This document shows, one piece after another, positions 1 to 14,200 of a DNA stretch of 64,000 bases (positions are counted from its first letter, which is position 1; each line of letters starts with the position of its first letter). Both the position numbers and the translations under genes were made by a program. The notes below the pieces were generated by a model. That model saw only the letters and a list, made by a program, of their open reading frames with translations, searched no databases and was not told the origin of the DNA. Source of the stretch: Nymphaea colorata (Eukaryota; Streptophyta; Magnoliopsida; Nymphaeales; Nymphaeaceae). Location: contig NC_045138.2 of assembly GCF_008831285.2 (NCBI RefSeq), forward strand, positions 9,207,205 to 9,271,204, in the 5' to 3' direction.

Positions 1-87
1 GTCAGAGCCGAAGAAGCATCCGACTTGCTGGCAGAAAACAAGTTGAATGAAATCTCATCCAATAAAACTGCTCGTCAGCGGAAAAAT
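1..87 (+). CDS. RRP5: RRP5 exon a (5' cut by window)
   Basis: Open in frame 1 from the window edge, reading [16 protein letters not shown], the end of the first S1 repeat. The chosen donor gtaacg at 88 leaves phase 0. A second GT at 97 (gttaat) is also phase 0 and would add three codons, so the 3' edge is uncertain by 9 bases. Confidence 0.8.
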
Positions 88-3000
88 GTAACGGAAGTTA
101 ATGAAGATTTGTTCTCAATTTACAGAGATTCGAGGACTCTGTGTTTCGTTTAGTGTTTTTGTCTTTTTCATGATGCATGTTGATTTGCTCCTTTTGCAGG
201 AAGCTAGCAGCGGCACCCTTCTCAGTGTATTTATTGTAGGGCAACTTGTTCCTTGTATCGTTTTGGACGTAGAGCATCATGACGGAAAGGAGAAGAAAAG
301 AATTTTGCTATCTTTACGCCTTTCCTTACTGCAAAAGGGGCTTACGTTGGACTTGGTGCAAGAAGGAATGGTATGCTACCATAACCAACACCCACAAACG
401 TTATAGTAATCATTTAATCTTGTTAAAGCTTTTCTTAATACATTTTAAGATGAAACTGGACTCTTGACAGTCTGAGAATTATATAGGAAAATATTGCTAG
501 GTTTCATTACATGGTGCTAGCGAAGTTTTGCTTCTTGAAAAACTGATTGTACTTCGGGATAATAGTGTCTGTATCATGAATTTTTTTAGTTGTCTTGTGT
601 TCATTTTTGTGAGCCACATGGGACATATGTGTGCTGACTGATTCATGCAGCTCAAATAGCATTCTCTTATAGGCAATGCTGTATATGGTTGCGGGGCATG
701 GCAGCTTACGGCTTCCAAACATACTAGTTGGTCATCGCCCTAGAGGTTAATTTTTATGGCCTGAAATGTGCAATTCGGTAGACCACATCAGTGGCTTCAA
801 AATGAGTTTGTACCCATATCTGTTGTCAAAGTGCAACTGAAAGTAAAAGCCTGCATTTGTAATTTCCTATTAATTTTGCATTTCTACTAGTTACAGTTGC
901 CTCTTGTAAAACCGTATGCAGTTATATTCTTTGAAAACACATGGAAGGCCTTCAAAAGTTTTTGGATTATTTTGACTGCTTTACTAGGTATGATTTTGGA
1001 CGAGCAGATGGTTTGAGGCTTCAACTTCCTGTTATAGGTTGTATTTTCTAGGAGTTATACTATTAACCTATCATTTCTTGTAAGATATCTTTTCCTTATT
1101 GTAGGATGATTTTTCCTGCATTTGACTTGCTTTCTTTTTACTAATGTATGTCATATTCTTATAGGTTTGATGGAGACATCCATAATTGCGTTCAAAACTA
1201 TAGAACACCTTGAATTTTAGGTTTCCGATGTATCCAGTTCTATGTCACATAGGTGCGGGGTACGGGTGTTGGTGTTGCACATCTCAAAAAATTTAGGCGC
1301 CGCGGTACGGTGAGGGTCTTTACATATATGTATATGTAATATGGCAAAATATTGTCTATAAACCACAAGATTATCAAATAAAAAAATCAAAATTACAATT
1401 TGCAAATCATGATATCATTGTCAATCATCAATTCAACAAGAAATATACTCTAGTTTTGAGTTCACAGTTCATACTTCATCCATCATCAATCAGAGTGGCA
1501 TCCTAGTTCCATCAATATCTTGATTTTCTTCAATGCTTTCAACGATATCATCATCATCAAACTCCTCAGAAGGAATATCAGGATCAGCTAAACCCATGTT
1601 AGCAACATATAAATTACGTTTTCCATCGAAATCAAATTCATCTGGATTTACATCCCAATATTGAGATGATCCACAACTGCATTTTATTAAAGATGAAAGT
1701 TAAACAATAAAAAATATTGACCACAAAAATATAAGAAATCTAATACAACATAAGAAAATGAGCAAAGCTAAACAACATAATAAGGAAATACATGTATTCT
1801 TTTTCTTTCTTTGAAAGAAGACGTAAATGAGAATGCACATAAACCAAGTCCTTTGCACGTTGGCTAGTGAGCTTGTTCATTTTAAATTTTTTATGTTGTA
1901 TATTTGACCACATATGCTCCAATGTCTTTCACAACAGGACGATGTAACAGGCTTTGATAGGAATCTCAAAGCAAGTTTTAACAACAACTTTCAACAAATT
2001 GACTCTGTAAAATAAAAAAAACTTGCAATTTTATTCCACCATTTATCATCCACATTAATGTTTTTAATAATGAGCTTTAGCCTCAACTTCAATCCGATAA
2101 AAGCTCTACTCTCCAATGCTATCACTGGCGTAGGGTATCGCGTATTGGTCGGGCCGACCTATATGCTGTCTCGTAAAATTAATTTTTAATTTTTAAAAAA
2201 TATTAAAAAATCATAAAAAATTGAAAAAATAATAAAAATTTCAAAAAAATCCGAAAAAACAAGTAAAAAACATAAAGAACAAATGAAAGAACTATAAAAA
2301 AGTATAAAGTCCTTTTTTCTAATAGATCTACATCTCATTGTTGTGTCTCTTCCCATGGTACCAAAACTAGTATCATATTTGTTGTTCGACATATGGGTAA
2401 CTTCTTGTTCTTTATAATCACTTACTAATACCTCAATACAATCCAATATGCCATATTCGACCTCTCTGTCTTTCTTAAAATTGAGAAGAAATCTAATACA
2501 AGAATTTAGGGAGTAAGCTGCTGCATGAAGTGGGCGATGAAGTTGTCCAGACCACCTTTCATCTATAATCTTCTATATAGGCATGTACAACTTCTTTTTT
2601 CCCTTCATATTATCTCTAATGGTCTCATTTGCTTTGTCCATAGCCTCATATAAATATCCAATAGAATATCTTCACTATTAACTAATTTGAGGACTTTCAC
2701 TAGAGGTACACAAATCTTCAATAAGTTCACACATGATTCCCAAAAGTCAGCATTGAATATGGTATCCACAACTGTCGTAGCCTTTATTTTATAGGCATGT
2801 TGATGTGTAGCCCAATCATCACTTGAAAACGTCTGCCTGAGAGGATTTCTTTGCTTGACTATACCTTGCACAGTCAAAACATTTGTAGCAAACCGTGTTT
2901 GTGCAGGTCGAATCAATTCTACGCTATTTGTGAATTTCCTTATCAAATTCAAGAAATAAGTATGATTATAAATAAACTTCGTGATTTCTTGGCATCTTTG

Positions 3001-6000
3001 AACTGGAAACTTCATATCATCATTTTCACCATGATCCTGAAGCACAACACGTGGGCTCCAATAAAATGTCCTATATCGTGCTGCTATCATTTCACCTGCA
3101 GCTTTATACTTTTCTGCATTATCAGTGATAAATTGCACAACATTTTGAGCCCCAATTTCTTGTATAACTTTATCAAAAACCTCAAACAAAACATTAGTAG
3201 TATTAGGAGTATTAGAAAAATCAACAGATTTTAAGAACATTGTACCAAAGGGCAGCATACAAGGAAGTTTACCAATGTTCTGTTTTTGATGTCTGTCCAC
3301 CCATCAGCCATTACATTGCATCCTGTCTGTTTTCAGCTCAATTTCAGTTAATCACAATATGCCTTGACATCTCTAACTACATTATTAAGAATAGGGCATT
3401 TTATTTTTATACCCTCGGCCTACAGTAGCAATTGCATCTGCTATAGCCTGAAAATGAAAAGAGTTTGTTGCATTGAAGGGAATGGATGTGTCATTGAACT
3501 GCCTTCCTATGGTTTCATCTGCTGCTTCAACAATATCCTTTCAACACATGGTTGTACGAATCTCAGCCTGAGTACTAGCAACAGTATAATTGGGAAAAAA
3601 ATTCTTGATCGAACCAGACTATTACTCCACTACATAATAGTTACTCTACCACCACTAGTACGACTCCCACTCCTGCCACGTCCTCGTAAAACTGTACTCG
3701 CACCTCTTCTTTTTTTGGTTGCAGTTGAAGAAGAACCACCTATATGCATGATGTCTTTCTCTTTAGCTGTTCCCAAACTGACACCAACATCTTCTTCGAG
3801 CTCAACATTTTCACCTTCGCTTTCTTCCTCTTCATATGGGTCCCCATATCCTACATCTACATCCTGCATTTCCTTTTCTATCCTGCTCGCTTTCACGACA
3901 TTAATAAGCTCCAAACATTGGTGCCTTACATAGGCTGGCAATGGGTTCTCTAGGGAGCCATTGCATTGAGCCACATCGGTGTGTGTACCAGCTATATGGT
4001 TTTTAAAGTGAGAGATCCCTTCTGATATGATTTGCTTACAATAATTGCACTTAACTTTTAACCTATCTTTGGGATTCACCCTTTCACATCATTTCCATGC
4101 AAGATCCGACATTATATCTTCACAAAACAAGTAAAAACATACAAATAAATGTAGGAAATAAGAGAAATGAACGATTCAACGGCGAAAATGAGTTATTTCT
4201 TATCTTTATGCTGTTGGAAAAATAAAAAACCCTCTTTCTCCAAGCTTCCCACCGTCCCTAGACTCCCCACAATGAGAAAGAAAGCTTCTTCACCGGCAAA
4301 ACTTGATGCAAACGGAGAAAATCTCTCCCTCCCACATCTCTTGCAGTGTTTACAAACAAGAAAAGAGAGAGAGAGGAACATCGATTTTAAAATAACATGC
4401 TAAAAAGGGACCAGACGACCCCTTTTTTATTTTCCCCCTGTATTGTGCGATACGGGGGCGTATCGTACGATACGTGTGATTCGGCCCCCGTATTGCACGA
4501 TAAGTGCGATGCGCGTACGATACGCACGCGTATCGAGCACGTAGCATATAAGTTTCTTCGCCCTATACGATACGTATCGTACGATACGCGTCCGTATTGT
4601 ACGATACAGATAACATTGCTACTCTCTACTAGCCACCATTTGAATGACTGCACCATTTGAATGACTGCATCCCGCACTCTTTGAATGCTTTTCAGCATGA
4701 CAATTATTGAAGCAAATCGTGTCTTTGTAACTTAACAATCTCAAATAAGAATAATTACCAAAAAGAGACAATGCATGTTGGTTGTTGACGATGAAATTTC
4801 TAATATTTCTTGCATCTTTTTCAATCTCTTGAATCCATGAGAATAGCTCATGTCCCTTAGGATCTGCATCTTGACTTGGAGAATTACATATGTCCTTCAG
4901 TGCTAAATTCAAAGTATGTGCAACACATAGGGTTCAAAAAATATGTGGAAAATCATACCTCAAATGAAGTCCAACACTTCTGCTTACAGCTACATTGTCT
5001 GTAATGAGCTGCACAATTTTATCAGGACCAACATCCTTGATGGCTTCTACAAATAATTGCTTCAAATATTCAGCATCTTTATATTCTTCAAATGCATCAA
5101 CTGCCTTCAAAAATATTGGTTCATCACGTGCAATGACAATAAAATTAATTAGTGGACATCTTTGAATGTTTGTCCACCCATCAGAAACAATTGATGCACC
5201 AGTCGTGTTCTGTTTAAGCTTTTTTCTTTCTAAACTTTAATCAACCTCACTCTTTCATCCCTAAGAAGTGCTGTTTGCAACCTTTCTGAACTGGGAGATA
5301 CAAATCCTGATAATTTGCCATTTGCAAGCATAATAATATACTTTTTCCAATATGAATTTATAGCTACATTGAAAGGAATGCAGCTAGAATAGAAAAACTT
5401 AGCAGCCGCTAGATAAATCAAAACATGTCTCTATAGTCTTTCTTTTTCTATCAATACTCTTAGGAGGCATGCTAGTATTTGTCCTAATATTACTTGTTTT
5501 CTTGTTGTTGTGGATTGCACTAGCACGGTCTTGCAACTTCTTCAACTCTCGAGCTTTTTCTGTAGAAACACTTTTACATGCTCGAATTTCAAAACCTGAC
5601 AATTTCAACAAATGTGCCTTAACTCTTGTGTAAGATCTTATAAATGTAACTTGACAATATCCACATACAAAACACACATTTCCACCACCATTGCTTACAT
5701 CTTTTGTGACCGCTTTGATTTCTTTCCATAGTGGTTGTTCTTCATTTGCATATGCTTCACCAGGTTGTGAAGATGACCTTGAGGCATTAATATCATTCAC
5801 ACTAGATGAAGAACCTACTGCAGGAGAATCCGAAACGACTTATATTCCTTTTGTCTGCCATCTTCTACCTTCAAAATGAAAAATTTCAAATATAACAAAT
5901 TAACAACGTTTAATAACTTATAAGTTACACACCGGCTACACAAGAATGTAAGAAAAGTTTTTTGAGCATTAAAAGTAGTTCTTCATGTAACGTCACTCAT

Positions 6001-9000
6001 AATTGTCTACTGTGACAGTTAGATGACAAAAGTAGATCAAAAGAACCAGAAATTTCATAGTAAAACTATACAAATAGATGGTAAATGTAAGTTGTATACA
6101 TGATATTGCAGGGGCAGAACCAGGATTTTTTCAAGGGCGGGCCAAACGGTGCGCGGGTCGGACCAAGAGGAGCAATGAGTCGGGCCAATAAAAAAACTTT
6201 TTTCCTGCGCTCACTCGGGCCATGGCCCAGGCGGGCCCCCCCTCCCTCCGCCCCTGTGATATTGTATTAGAAAGGATAGCCGTTTTAGAATTTGTATCTA
6301 CCTATGACATGGTGGCTAATCCTTTACAAAACCAATAGCTAAAGACTAAGATATGATTCACAACATGTCAACAAGAGAAGGATCTGCCTTCAGGGCTGCA
6401 TTCACATATCTAACAATATTAGTAAATTTTGTTATTTTTATGCCATGCATCTGAGTGAATGTTGAATATCAAGTTCATCAGGATGAGGCAGTATAATGCA
6501 GACACAAAACAATGACATATGCTATCAAAAGAAATAGATTGCGTTTTTGATGGCTCTAATACTCATGAGAAAATGCGCATCAAGCGGCACATCATAAGCT
6601 GTAGTACATGTGGGATATAACTGAAAAGTTCTAACACATAAAACAATGTTCTCTTAAAAACTGAATTAACAAAGACAAAAGCACCTAGCGCCACATCATA
6701 AGCAACGAGCCAGCCATATATCATAGCCAATGTAAGCCATTGTTTTCAAGCTCATAGAAACGATCAAGTGTAAAAAAATGAAATCAAAATTTCTATGAGA
6801 TGAAGCTACATAGGGTCCCCAATTTTTCCCATGATGCTTAGCAGAAGCAAGATAATCAATAATTCTTTGTAGTAGAAAGTTAGGAAGGGACAAGAGGTTC
6901 TGACCTGATCTCAAAGTTAGTGTTGAAGATAAGGACCGCCGGTGGAGGGAGAAGACGGAGAGAGAGCAGTGTATGCCATCGGTGGAGGTACAAGACGACG
7001 AGAGAGCAACGGACGCCAGACAAAGTGGATGTTGCTGATGGAGGTAGAAGACAGAGAGAGAGAGTAGCAGACGTCGGACGGAGAGGATGCCATTGGTGGA
7101 GGTAGAAGACGGAGAGAGAGCAACGGATGTTGGACGGAGAGGATGCCGCCGGTGGATGGAGAGAGCAGCAGACACCGGACGGAGAGGATGCCTCCGGTGG
7201 AGGTAGAAACGGGAGAGAGCAGTGGACGGAGAGAGAGAGTAGCGGATGTTGGACGGAGAGGATGCTGCCGGTGGATGGAGAGAGCAGCGGACACCGGACA
7301 CAGAGGATGCCGGCGGTGGAGGTAGAAGACGGGGGAGAGCAGTGGACGGAGAGAGAGCAGCTAGAAGGGCACGGTCGATCGTGCCCTAAATCGAGTTTCA
7401 CATGAATAAAAGTAAAAAAAACCAAAAAATGACCAAAATATCCATGACGCGGTTTGACCGCACCTGACTCGTATTTCACATGAGTCAAGTGTGCGTCTAG
7501 ATTTGATGAAAATAGTTGGGTGCTGCTGACTGCACCCGACTTGTTGATTATGTGTGGGTGCAAATCTTGGTGCGTTACCAAAAACACAACACCTGTGTGA
7601 AGTTGATCCAGTTCCATGTATGAATCTTTGTCCTGCTATCATGAATCCTCATAGAATCAAATCAAATCCATGTTTCTAATTTTGGGGTGTGCATTATTAT
7701 TGTGATAGTCTGCACTTCATTGTTCTCAATTGTCATGATGGTCATTTTTGTCAAGACTGTGAATATGGCAGCAGGAGTGTATCAATTTAAACTTCTTAAA
7801 ACCAGAGTCATGATTCTAGTCATTTATGCCCTCTTCCCTCTGTAAGATTTATGTCACCACCAGATGGAATTAAAGAAGACACGAGAGGAAGAGGAGAGAA
7901 CAAGTTTGTATGAGGAAAGAGAAGAAAAGAAGGGCCTTAGGGTTAGCACCCGCCCCTTTGATTTACTTAGAACTAATCACACTTAATAGTTACAAATAAA
8001 ATACCCAAAAGAATAATAGATATTACAAGTTTGTCACAGCCCATGTGCTTTAGGTGTGTGGTGAAAATGGGTCGGACTTGACTCGACCTAAACCCAAACC
8101 TTAACTTAACAGCCCCCCTCAAGTTGTGCATAAGGTTTGATCATGTACAACTTGTTTTTCAGTTCCCAGAACTGGTGCCCTAGAAATGATGCCCTGTGAG
8201 ACCCTTGGTAAATAGATCAACCACTTGTTGAGATATGAGTATATAAGTAGGAATAATTTCGCGCTCCTTAACCTTTTGGGCTCTGGCGAATAAAATGTTG
8301 ATCAATCTCTATATGCTTAGTGCAATTGTGCAAGATAAGATTGAAAATAATTTTGATGGCACTTTGGTTATCACAAAATAGAGATGACCGAGCAATAGGA
8401 AGGGAGAGTTCTCCAAGAAGGTGATGCAACCATGAAGCTTCTGCTGTCCCGACAGCCATGACCTTATATTCTGATCATGTTTGATCTGGCAACTACGCGT
8501 CTTCTTCTGCTGCTCCAACAAACAAGGTTAGAGTCAAGGAAGATACAATAACCTGAAACTGACCGTCTGTCATCTGGGTCGCGTGCCCAATCTGTATCTG
8601 TATAAGTGGAAATAATGTGTTCATCCAAAACGGTTGACTTCCATGTGTAGATGAGTCCATCTCCGAGAGTAGCCTTAAGATTGCGAAAATACGTTTAATA
8701 GCATCCGTATGTCCTTCTGTGGGTGCGCGCATAAATTGAAAGACTTAATTTACTGCATACACTATGTTTGGGGTTGTAAATGTGAGATATTGCAACATGC
8801 CAACTATACTCCGATAAAAACTAGAATTTGAGTATGAATCACTCGGCATTCAATTTTGTGTTGAGAACACTAGGAGTGTTAATGAGCTTGCAATTGAAAA
8901 CAATTGCAGCCTATGTCACTGGTATGGGTACGAGTACGTGGAAGCAGGTACAGAAGACAATTCTAGAAAATCTTGGTATGGGGTACGGCAAAAAAAAAAA

Positions 9001-11185
9001 ATGTATATATATATATATATATATAATATAATATAAAAACACATCATTAAACCAATTTTTAATAGTCCCTCTCATAATTTCTACATATAATCTCATAAAA
9101 TATAAATAAACTAACAAAAATATGGTTAAAATGTAAGAAAAAAAGGTCTGGACCAGTTCTAACCCGGAACTGATCCAAACGTACCACCACTGTACCGCCA
9201 TACCAGCATTGACATACTGCCGTATTGGTACTGGTATGTGGGCATAACCCACGTACCATTTGGACTTAGATTGCAGCTCATCACATTCTAATTTGAAATG
9301 TTTTGAACATTGAAAGGCCTTCTTTTTGCATTGTGCATTTCCTTATTGACAATCCTAAACAAGTTTTATCCTGCATGACTTGAAAAAGAGAGAAATGTTT
9401 AATCTCATAGTTAGTTGCTTTAAAAATTTAACATTGGGTGTAACTTATCAGTTGTGCTGTCTCTATGATATATAGGCAATTCGCCCTCTGATATGTGAAG
9501 TTATATGTTGTCAACAATCTTCATATTCTTGCATATCTGTTTTTTTTTTTTATTAATCTCTGTCACTTTATTCATTGTTGGATCCATGGACAAGGTTAAC
9601 CTTGTTGACCCTTACAGGTGATAAATGCTAATGTCAAGAGCATCGAAGATCATGGATATATTCTTCATCTTGGATCATCATCATTTTCTGGATTTCTACC
9701 ACGATCAGATGGAAATGGTGAATGTCTTTGAAAATTGTTTTTTCTCTTACTCGTATATGCTTTACTTTTTGTCTTTGAAAATTGTTTTTTCTCTTACTCG
9801 TATATGCTTTACTTTTATTTGTTAGTGTTCCTATTTCATGTATCATTACATTGAATCATAGTCATGAATGTTCACTTCTGCTGTATTGTCACTATTTCAA
9901 TGCCAGTTGATAATATTTGTAAAATATCATGATATGCAGCGGGGCTGCGGGGGTGTGTGTACTCGTGCTTTTTTCTTTTTATAATTGAGAAAGTCATGAA
10001 TAACTGCCTAAGTTTAAACTTAGTCGTGAAAAACCACTTAATTTTTCATATAGTAAAGTAGCAACTCTTGTTTAAAAACAAACTTTTAAACAACAATTTC
10101 CGGTTACTTCAGTTGCCCTACATTGGTCAGATCATGGTTATGCCTTCTTAATTGATCAACTTTCTCTCCTGCCACCTATAGAAATGTCCGAGTAAAGCCG
10201 ACTAGTGGAAGTTTTGATGTTCTCACCTTTGCATGCGCCTCATCTGTCCATCTGGTGTTCCGAAACTCATTTCTACTGATTATTGGAGTACCATGACCAA
10301 ACAGTAGTCTAATCCTCTTAGAGGTGTAAAAAAAAAACTCATGAATTGGAACTATTTAAATTAATAAAAATGAAAAAAAAATTCTCTACTGAAAGCCAAC
10401 TCCATTGGAAAACCTTTGGGACAACAAAACTATTGATGTACATGATTGAATAATGAATATCAGACTAGAGATTTCTCTGAACAAGAAGTGCCCAAAGAAA
10501 ATTTGCCAAAACCCTGTTGCATCTCATAATGAAACAAACAAACACAAAAGAAGAGAGAGGAAGCTTCAAACAAACCCAGCCTAAATTAGATAAAATCATA
10601 TGATAATATGAATGCAAGTCTTCTTTCAGAAAAATTCACAGGCCTATTTGTCTTGGGGCATGTGATTTGGACTCTAAGGCATACACTTTCAACAATTTTG
10701 TGGAATTATTATTAGATGAATGACTGTCAAACTTTATTTTTACATTTTCACCAACCTTTAGAACTCAATTAAAATTAGTTCATTGTACAGAATAAAACCA
10801 TCCAAGAGTCAGCTTAGTGAAAAGAGCAGGCAAATTAAAATATTATTGTGTCTACAATATTGTTTCTCCTGTGAGTGTGTTTTGCACTATGCTGAGATTT
10901 TTCAAACATTTTCGGATATGAACCAAATGTTGCAACTACTGTGAGATGTACACGTGCCAAAAGATTATAGAAAATAAGATCTGACTTGTGAGTACATGGA
11001 TATGTGCTATATACTACATTGCATGGACAGTGGACAAGTGTACAGAATATTAGACAACATTTGAAGAATTAGACACTTGGACGTGACTATAAAATGTGAC
11101 ACATGGGAGGACGGGAAAGGTTGGGGTCTGTTCAGATTTTTACGTTAAGTAGAGCTGCCTACCTATCCTTCTTTTGCTCCATTTA

Positions 11186-11241
<56 letters not shown>

Positions 11242-14200
11242 TTTCTGTTCCTTATTTAATGAAAGTGAAATATACACGTAGTTTTAAAGGGTTCCAACGA
11301 TATTTTTTCCTTATGTGGCAAGAGATACACAACTATATTTTTGGAAACCTTGTATTTGAAAAGCAACAGGTGTTGTAAAAATTGGTTCCTGAACTGAATT
11401 GGCAGGGTGGCCGATTGGTGAATTAGCTGATTCATCAATTCAGCTGAATTGATTATGAATCAGCCAGAAACATTAAAGAAATCATTTATAAAAAATGAAA
11501 AATATATACAATTCAGTTAAAAATAAAAAGAGAATTTAAAATTATTAAAAAAGATGGTTAAAAGGTGATATGTGGCATCCTTGAATCAGCGATCAAATGA
11601 ATTGATTAGCCACCCACTCGATCCAAATCAGCTAATTCAGATCAATTCTGACAACGTCCAAAGGAACTGTGCTGGCGTGTTTAGGTGTGCTAATGTTCGT
11701 GCCATTGTGGTTTCATTGTTTCGACAGTTCCTTTATTGACACCTCATGGTTTTGATATTTTCCATGTAATTAGGCTATATTATGAAATTCCTTTGACAAT
11801 GTTGAAACTTGAATGAATTATGAGTCTCTTGTATGGATAGCAGAAGAAGTTGGAAATATTAATGTGACAACGTTGCTACTTATGTTGCTACAGAGAAAGG
11901 AGATAATAGCATTGGAAAGGGACAACTTTTGCAAGTTGTGGTTTCAAATGTTGATAAAGTTCGGAAAGTCGTTTCATTCAAACCATCTCTAAACTATTTA
12001 TGCATAAATTTAGTAAGTCTGTTTCTCTTGAACCCTGTTTGTCCTGTGCATTTATGTGTCTCCATGGGTTATTTGCTTTAGATAACCTTTGAGATCTTTT
12101 TTACTTTTTACTTTTAACATATGGATGCTAGACAACCTTGGTGCAGGTGAATGTCTTGGATCGTTTCAATCTTGATGCATCTGATCTGCAAGTCATGATG
12201 TCCTTTTATTTACTAGATTGAAAGATCTAGGACTTTGTGATTATGCCCCTTACCTCTTTCTGCAAAAGCCCATGTTGTTTGAGAAAAATAGAAAGAGGAA
12301 GATGTTTAACCATGTTAATAGATGGAGGAATGCTTCTTCTCTGGTTGGTGGTTTCACTGTTTGCTGTCTGGAGTGGCAACTATGCATCCACATGTTTATG
12401 TGCATGTACTATCCTTTGAAATAACTGTTGCACTTAGTTGGATGCTATACTTAAAAATAGAGGAACACTTCTTCTTCGCTGGTGGCTGTTTATCAATTTC
12501 TGTCAGGAGTATCAGCTCTGCATCTATATGTTCTATGTGCATGTAGTATTATGGGCTAACTGTTGCCCTTATTTAGATGCTATACTTAGTTTACTCTCTT
12601 TTTGAGTCACAGTTTTGAAGATTGTTACTTCTGTTGGTTGATTGCTTTATTCGATTCTTTTCCTACAGACTAAGGAGTATAGAGGCCTCTCAGTCGATCT
12701 ATTATTTCCTGGCATGTTGGTTGAGGCTCATTTGAAATCAGTTCTGGCAAATGGGGTTCTTGTATCATTTCTAACGTATTTTACAGGAACTGTGAGTGGA
12801 CAAACCAGTATGTCGTTCAATTATTTCAATTATTTGCACTATGTTTCTAAGTATAAAAAATTGTGTCCTCTGGTATCAATTCTGGTTGAATTATGTAGAC
12901 ATGGCTATTAGTTCTTATCTATTGAATATTCGCAGGTTGATATTTTTAACTTGGAAAATCTCTTCCTCAAATCTTCCTGGAAAGATATGTATCACATTGG
13001 TATGAGGGTGAGTCTCTCCCTCTCTCTCTCACTTGTCTTCATGTATGAACATATAACTAGGCTGTAGTATTTTATTGCAACATTGCTGGATACCATGAGC
13101 TTAGAAAAAAAGGAAAAAAAAACTAAAAAAGCAAAAGTTTAATTTTTAGTGTAAGATAATGAAAGTCTGGTGTGGTTCTAGGGCCTCAGGTTAGTGTTAT
13201 GTCACATAGGTACGGGTATGGGTGTGGGTGCAGGTGTATGAGTACGAACCATTTTTTCAAAAACCTTGGGTGTGGGGGTACGGAAAAACAATGAAAATGT
13301 ATAATATCAATGATTCAACATAAACAAGTAAACACCACATGCGTCTAATATCAAACACAATTAAATGAAACTAATATCAAATATATGTATGTACGTTAGA
13401 CTATAAAATATATGTGTACTAACGACTATAAATATATTTGCAAACTTAGCACAAGGAATAAACCACGGTAAGGAATCATTGGTGTAAGCATTCAGGCTTC
13501 ACCAATGATTCCCAGTCAGTCATCTCCAGCAGACCAGCACTAGTATGAAGGGCAAAAAAAGCCCAAATCGGCAGCTGTTCTCATAATTGTTGTTTGAACT
13601 TGGACGGAGCAGTTCAAACTTGAGACGAGGAAAGGGACAGATGCTCAGTTATTTTATGAAAACATGATAAAATGTAAAAGAGAGGTTGCCGGAAAAAACC
13701 TGCCGTTAGATGATGGGATACACTGTCAGACGATGGGAGTGGCTGCCGGATAAACAGGAAGCTTAAAAGCTGAAGCTTCAACAGAAAAAAAAAAAGCCCA
13801 AATCAGGCTTTGGAGAAGTCGGAGAAGTTGGAATACCACAATAGCTGTGTGGCCCTTCGCCCTAGACGTCTCTTTTCGTTGGAAAACTCGAACGGGTGCT
13901 GGACATGGATGGATGGAGCAGCACAAGTCACCAGTTTTCTTCTGGCGCTGCTGTTGAGGGCAATACGAAGGGCCCTCGACGGGCCTTGTGTTCTGTTTAA
14001 ACATAAAGAAAAAACCTAATTTAAGAATGATTTTGGACACTGTTAACTTTGACAGAGTCTGAAAAATAACGATACGTACTCAGGTACGTTGACCATATCC
14101 GGTACGGTTAAACACGTACTGGGACACACCCGAGTTTGTACTACTGCTCTTAAATAGCAGTGCCCGTGTTAGACAGGACTCCTGAAAATACAATAACATT

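Larger units (their letters stand above)
2114..4618 (-). mobile_element. hAT element, CAATGTTAT/ATAACATTG family, nested
   Basis: It begins CAATGCTATC and ends GATAACATTG, with perfect 8-bp duplications CTACTCTC at 2106-2113 and 4619-4626. Removing it and one duplication rejoins the outer transposase. The high-coordinate 180 bases are packed with the palindrome GTATCGTACGATAC and variants. It carries BED and DUF659 coding remnants on the minus strand. The low end closely matches, in reverse, the high end of the shorter element at 37121-37784. Confidence 0.87.
1240..7605 (-). mobile_element. Nearly complete hAT element, CTATGTCACA family
   Basis: The low-coordinate end is CTATGTCACATAGG. The high-coordinate end, ACCTGTGTGAAGTTG, is a diverged GTGTGACATAG. 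Perfect 8-bp target duplications ATCCAGTT flank it at 1232-1239 and 7606-7613. On the minus strand it carries, from high to low coordinates, a GC-rich leader with a minisatellite, a BED zinc finger, a DUF659 domain and a hATC dimerisation region. It is interrupted by another hAT element (2114-4618) and a MITE (6109-6256). A nonsense codon and frameshifts show it is dead. The stretches 5880-6100 and 6265-6900 look like intron or leader of this element. Confidence 0.85.
9818..11893 (+). other. Intron with microsatellite and possible MITE
   Basis: AT-rich intron. It holds an (AG)n run at 11191-11237 and a possible palindromic MITE at 11369-11653. The rest shows nothing I can name. Confidence 0.5.

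Noticed and set aside
2851-3933. Plus-strand frames of 127 and 189 codons
   Set aside because: They are the reverse side of the hAT BED and DUF659 coding regions on the minus strand.
6696-7642. Several long overlapping open frames on both strands (Ser/Pro/Leu-rich and Gly/Glu/Arg-rich)
   Set aside because: They arise from a stop-poor GC-rich minisatellite; all frames are open together and the protein is only the repeat translated.
9625-9825. 66-codon frame starting in exon c
   Set aside because: It is out of phase with RRP5 and runs through the donor into the tandem duplication.
11655-11893. Possible TIR element ending near 11660
   Set aside because: Only the palindromic part at 11369-11653 has paired arms; nothing beyond it can be delimited.
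12145-12220. A possible extra RRP5 exon after a gtgcag acceptor
   Set aside because: The translation shows no RRP5 pattern, and the flanking exons 11894-12012 and 12669-12791 already join in phase with conserved sequence.
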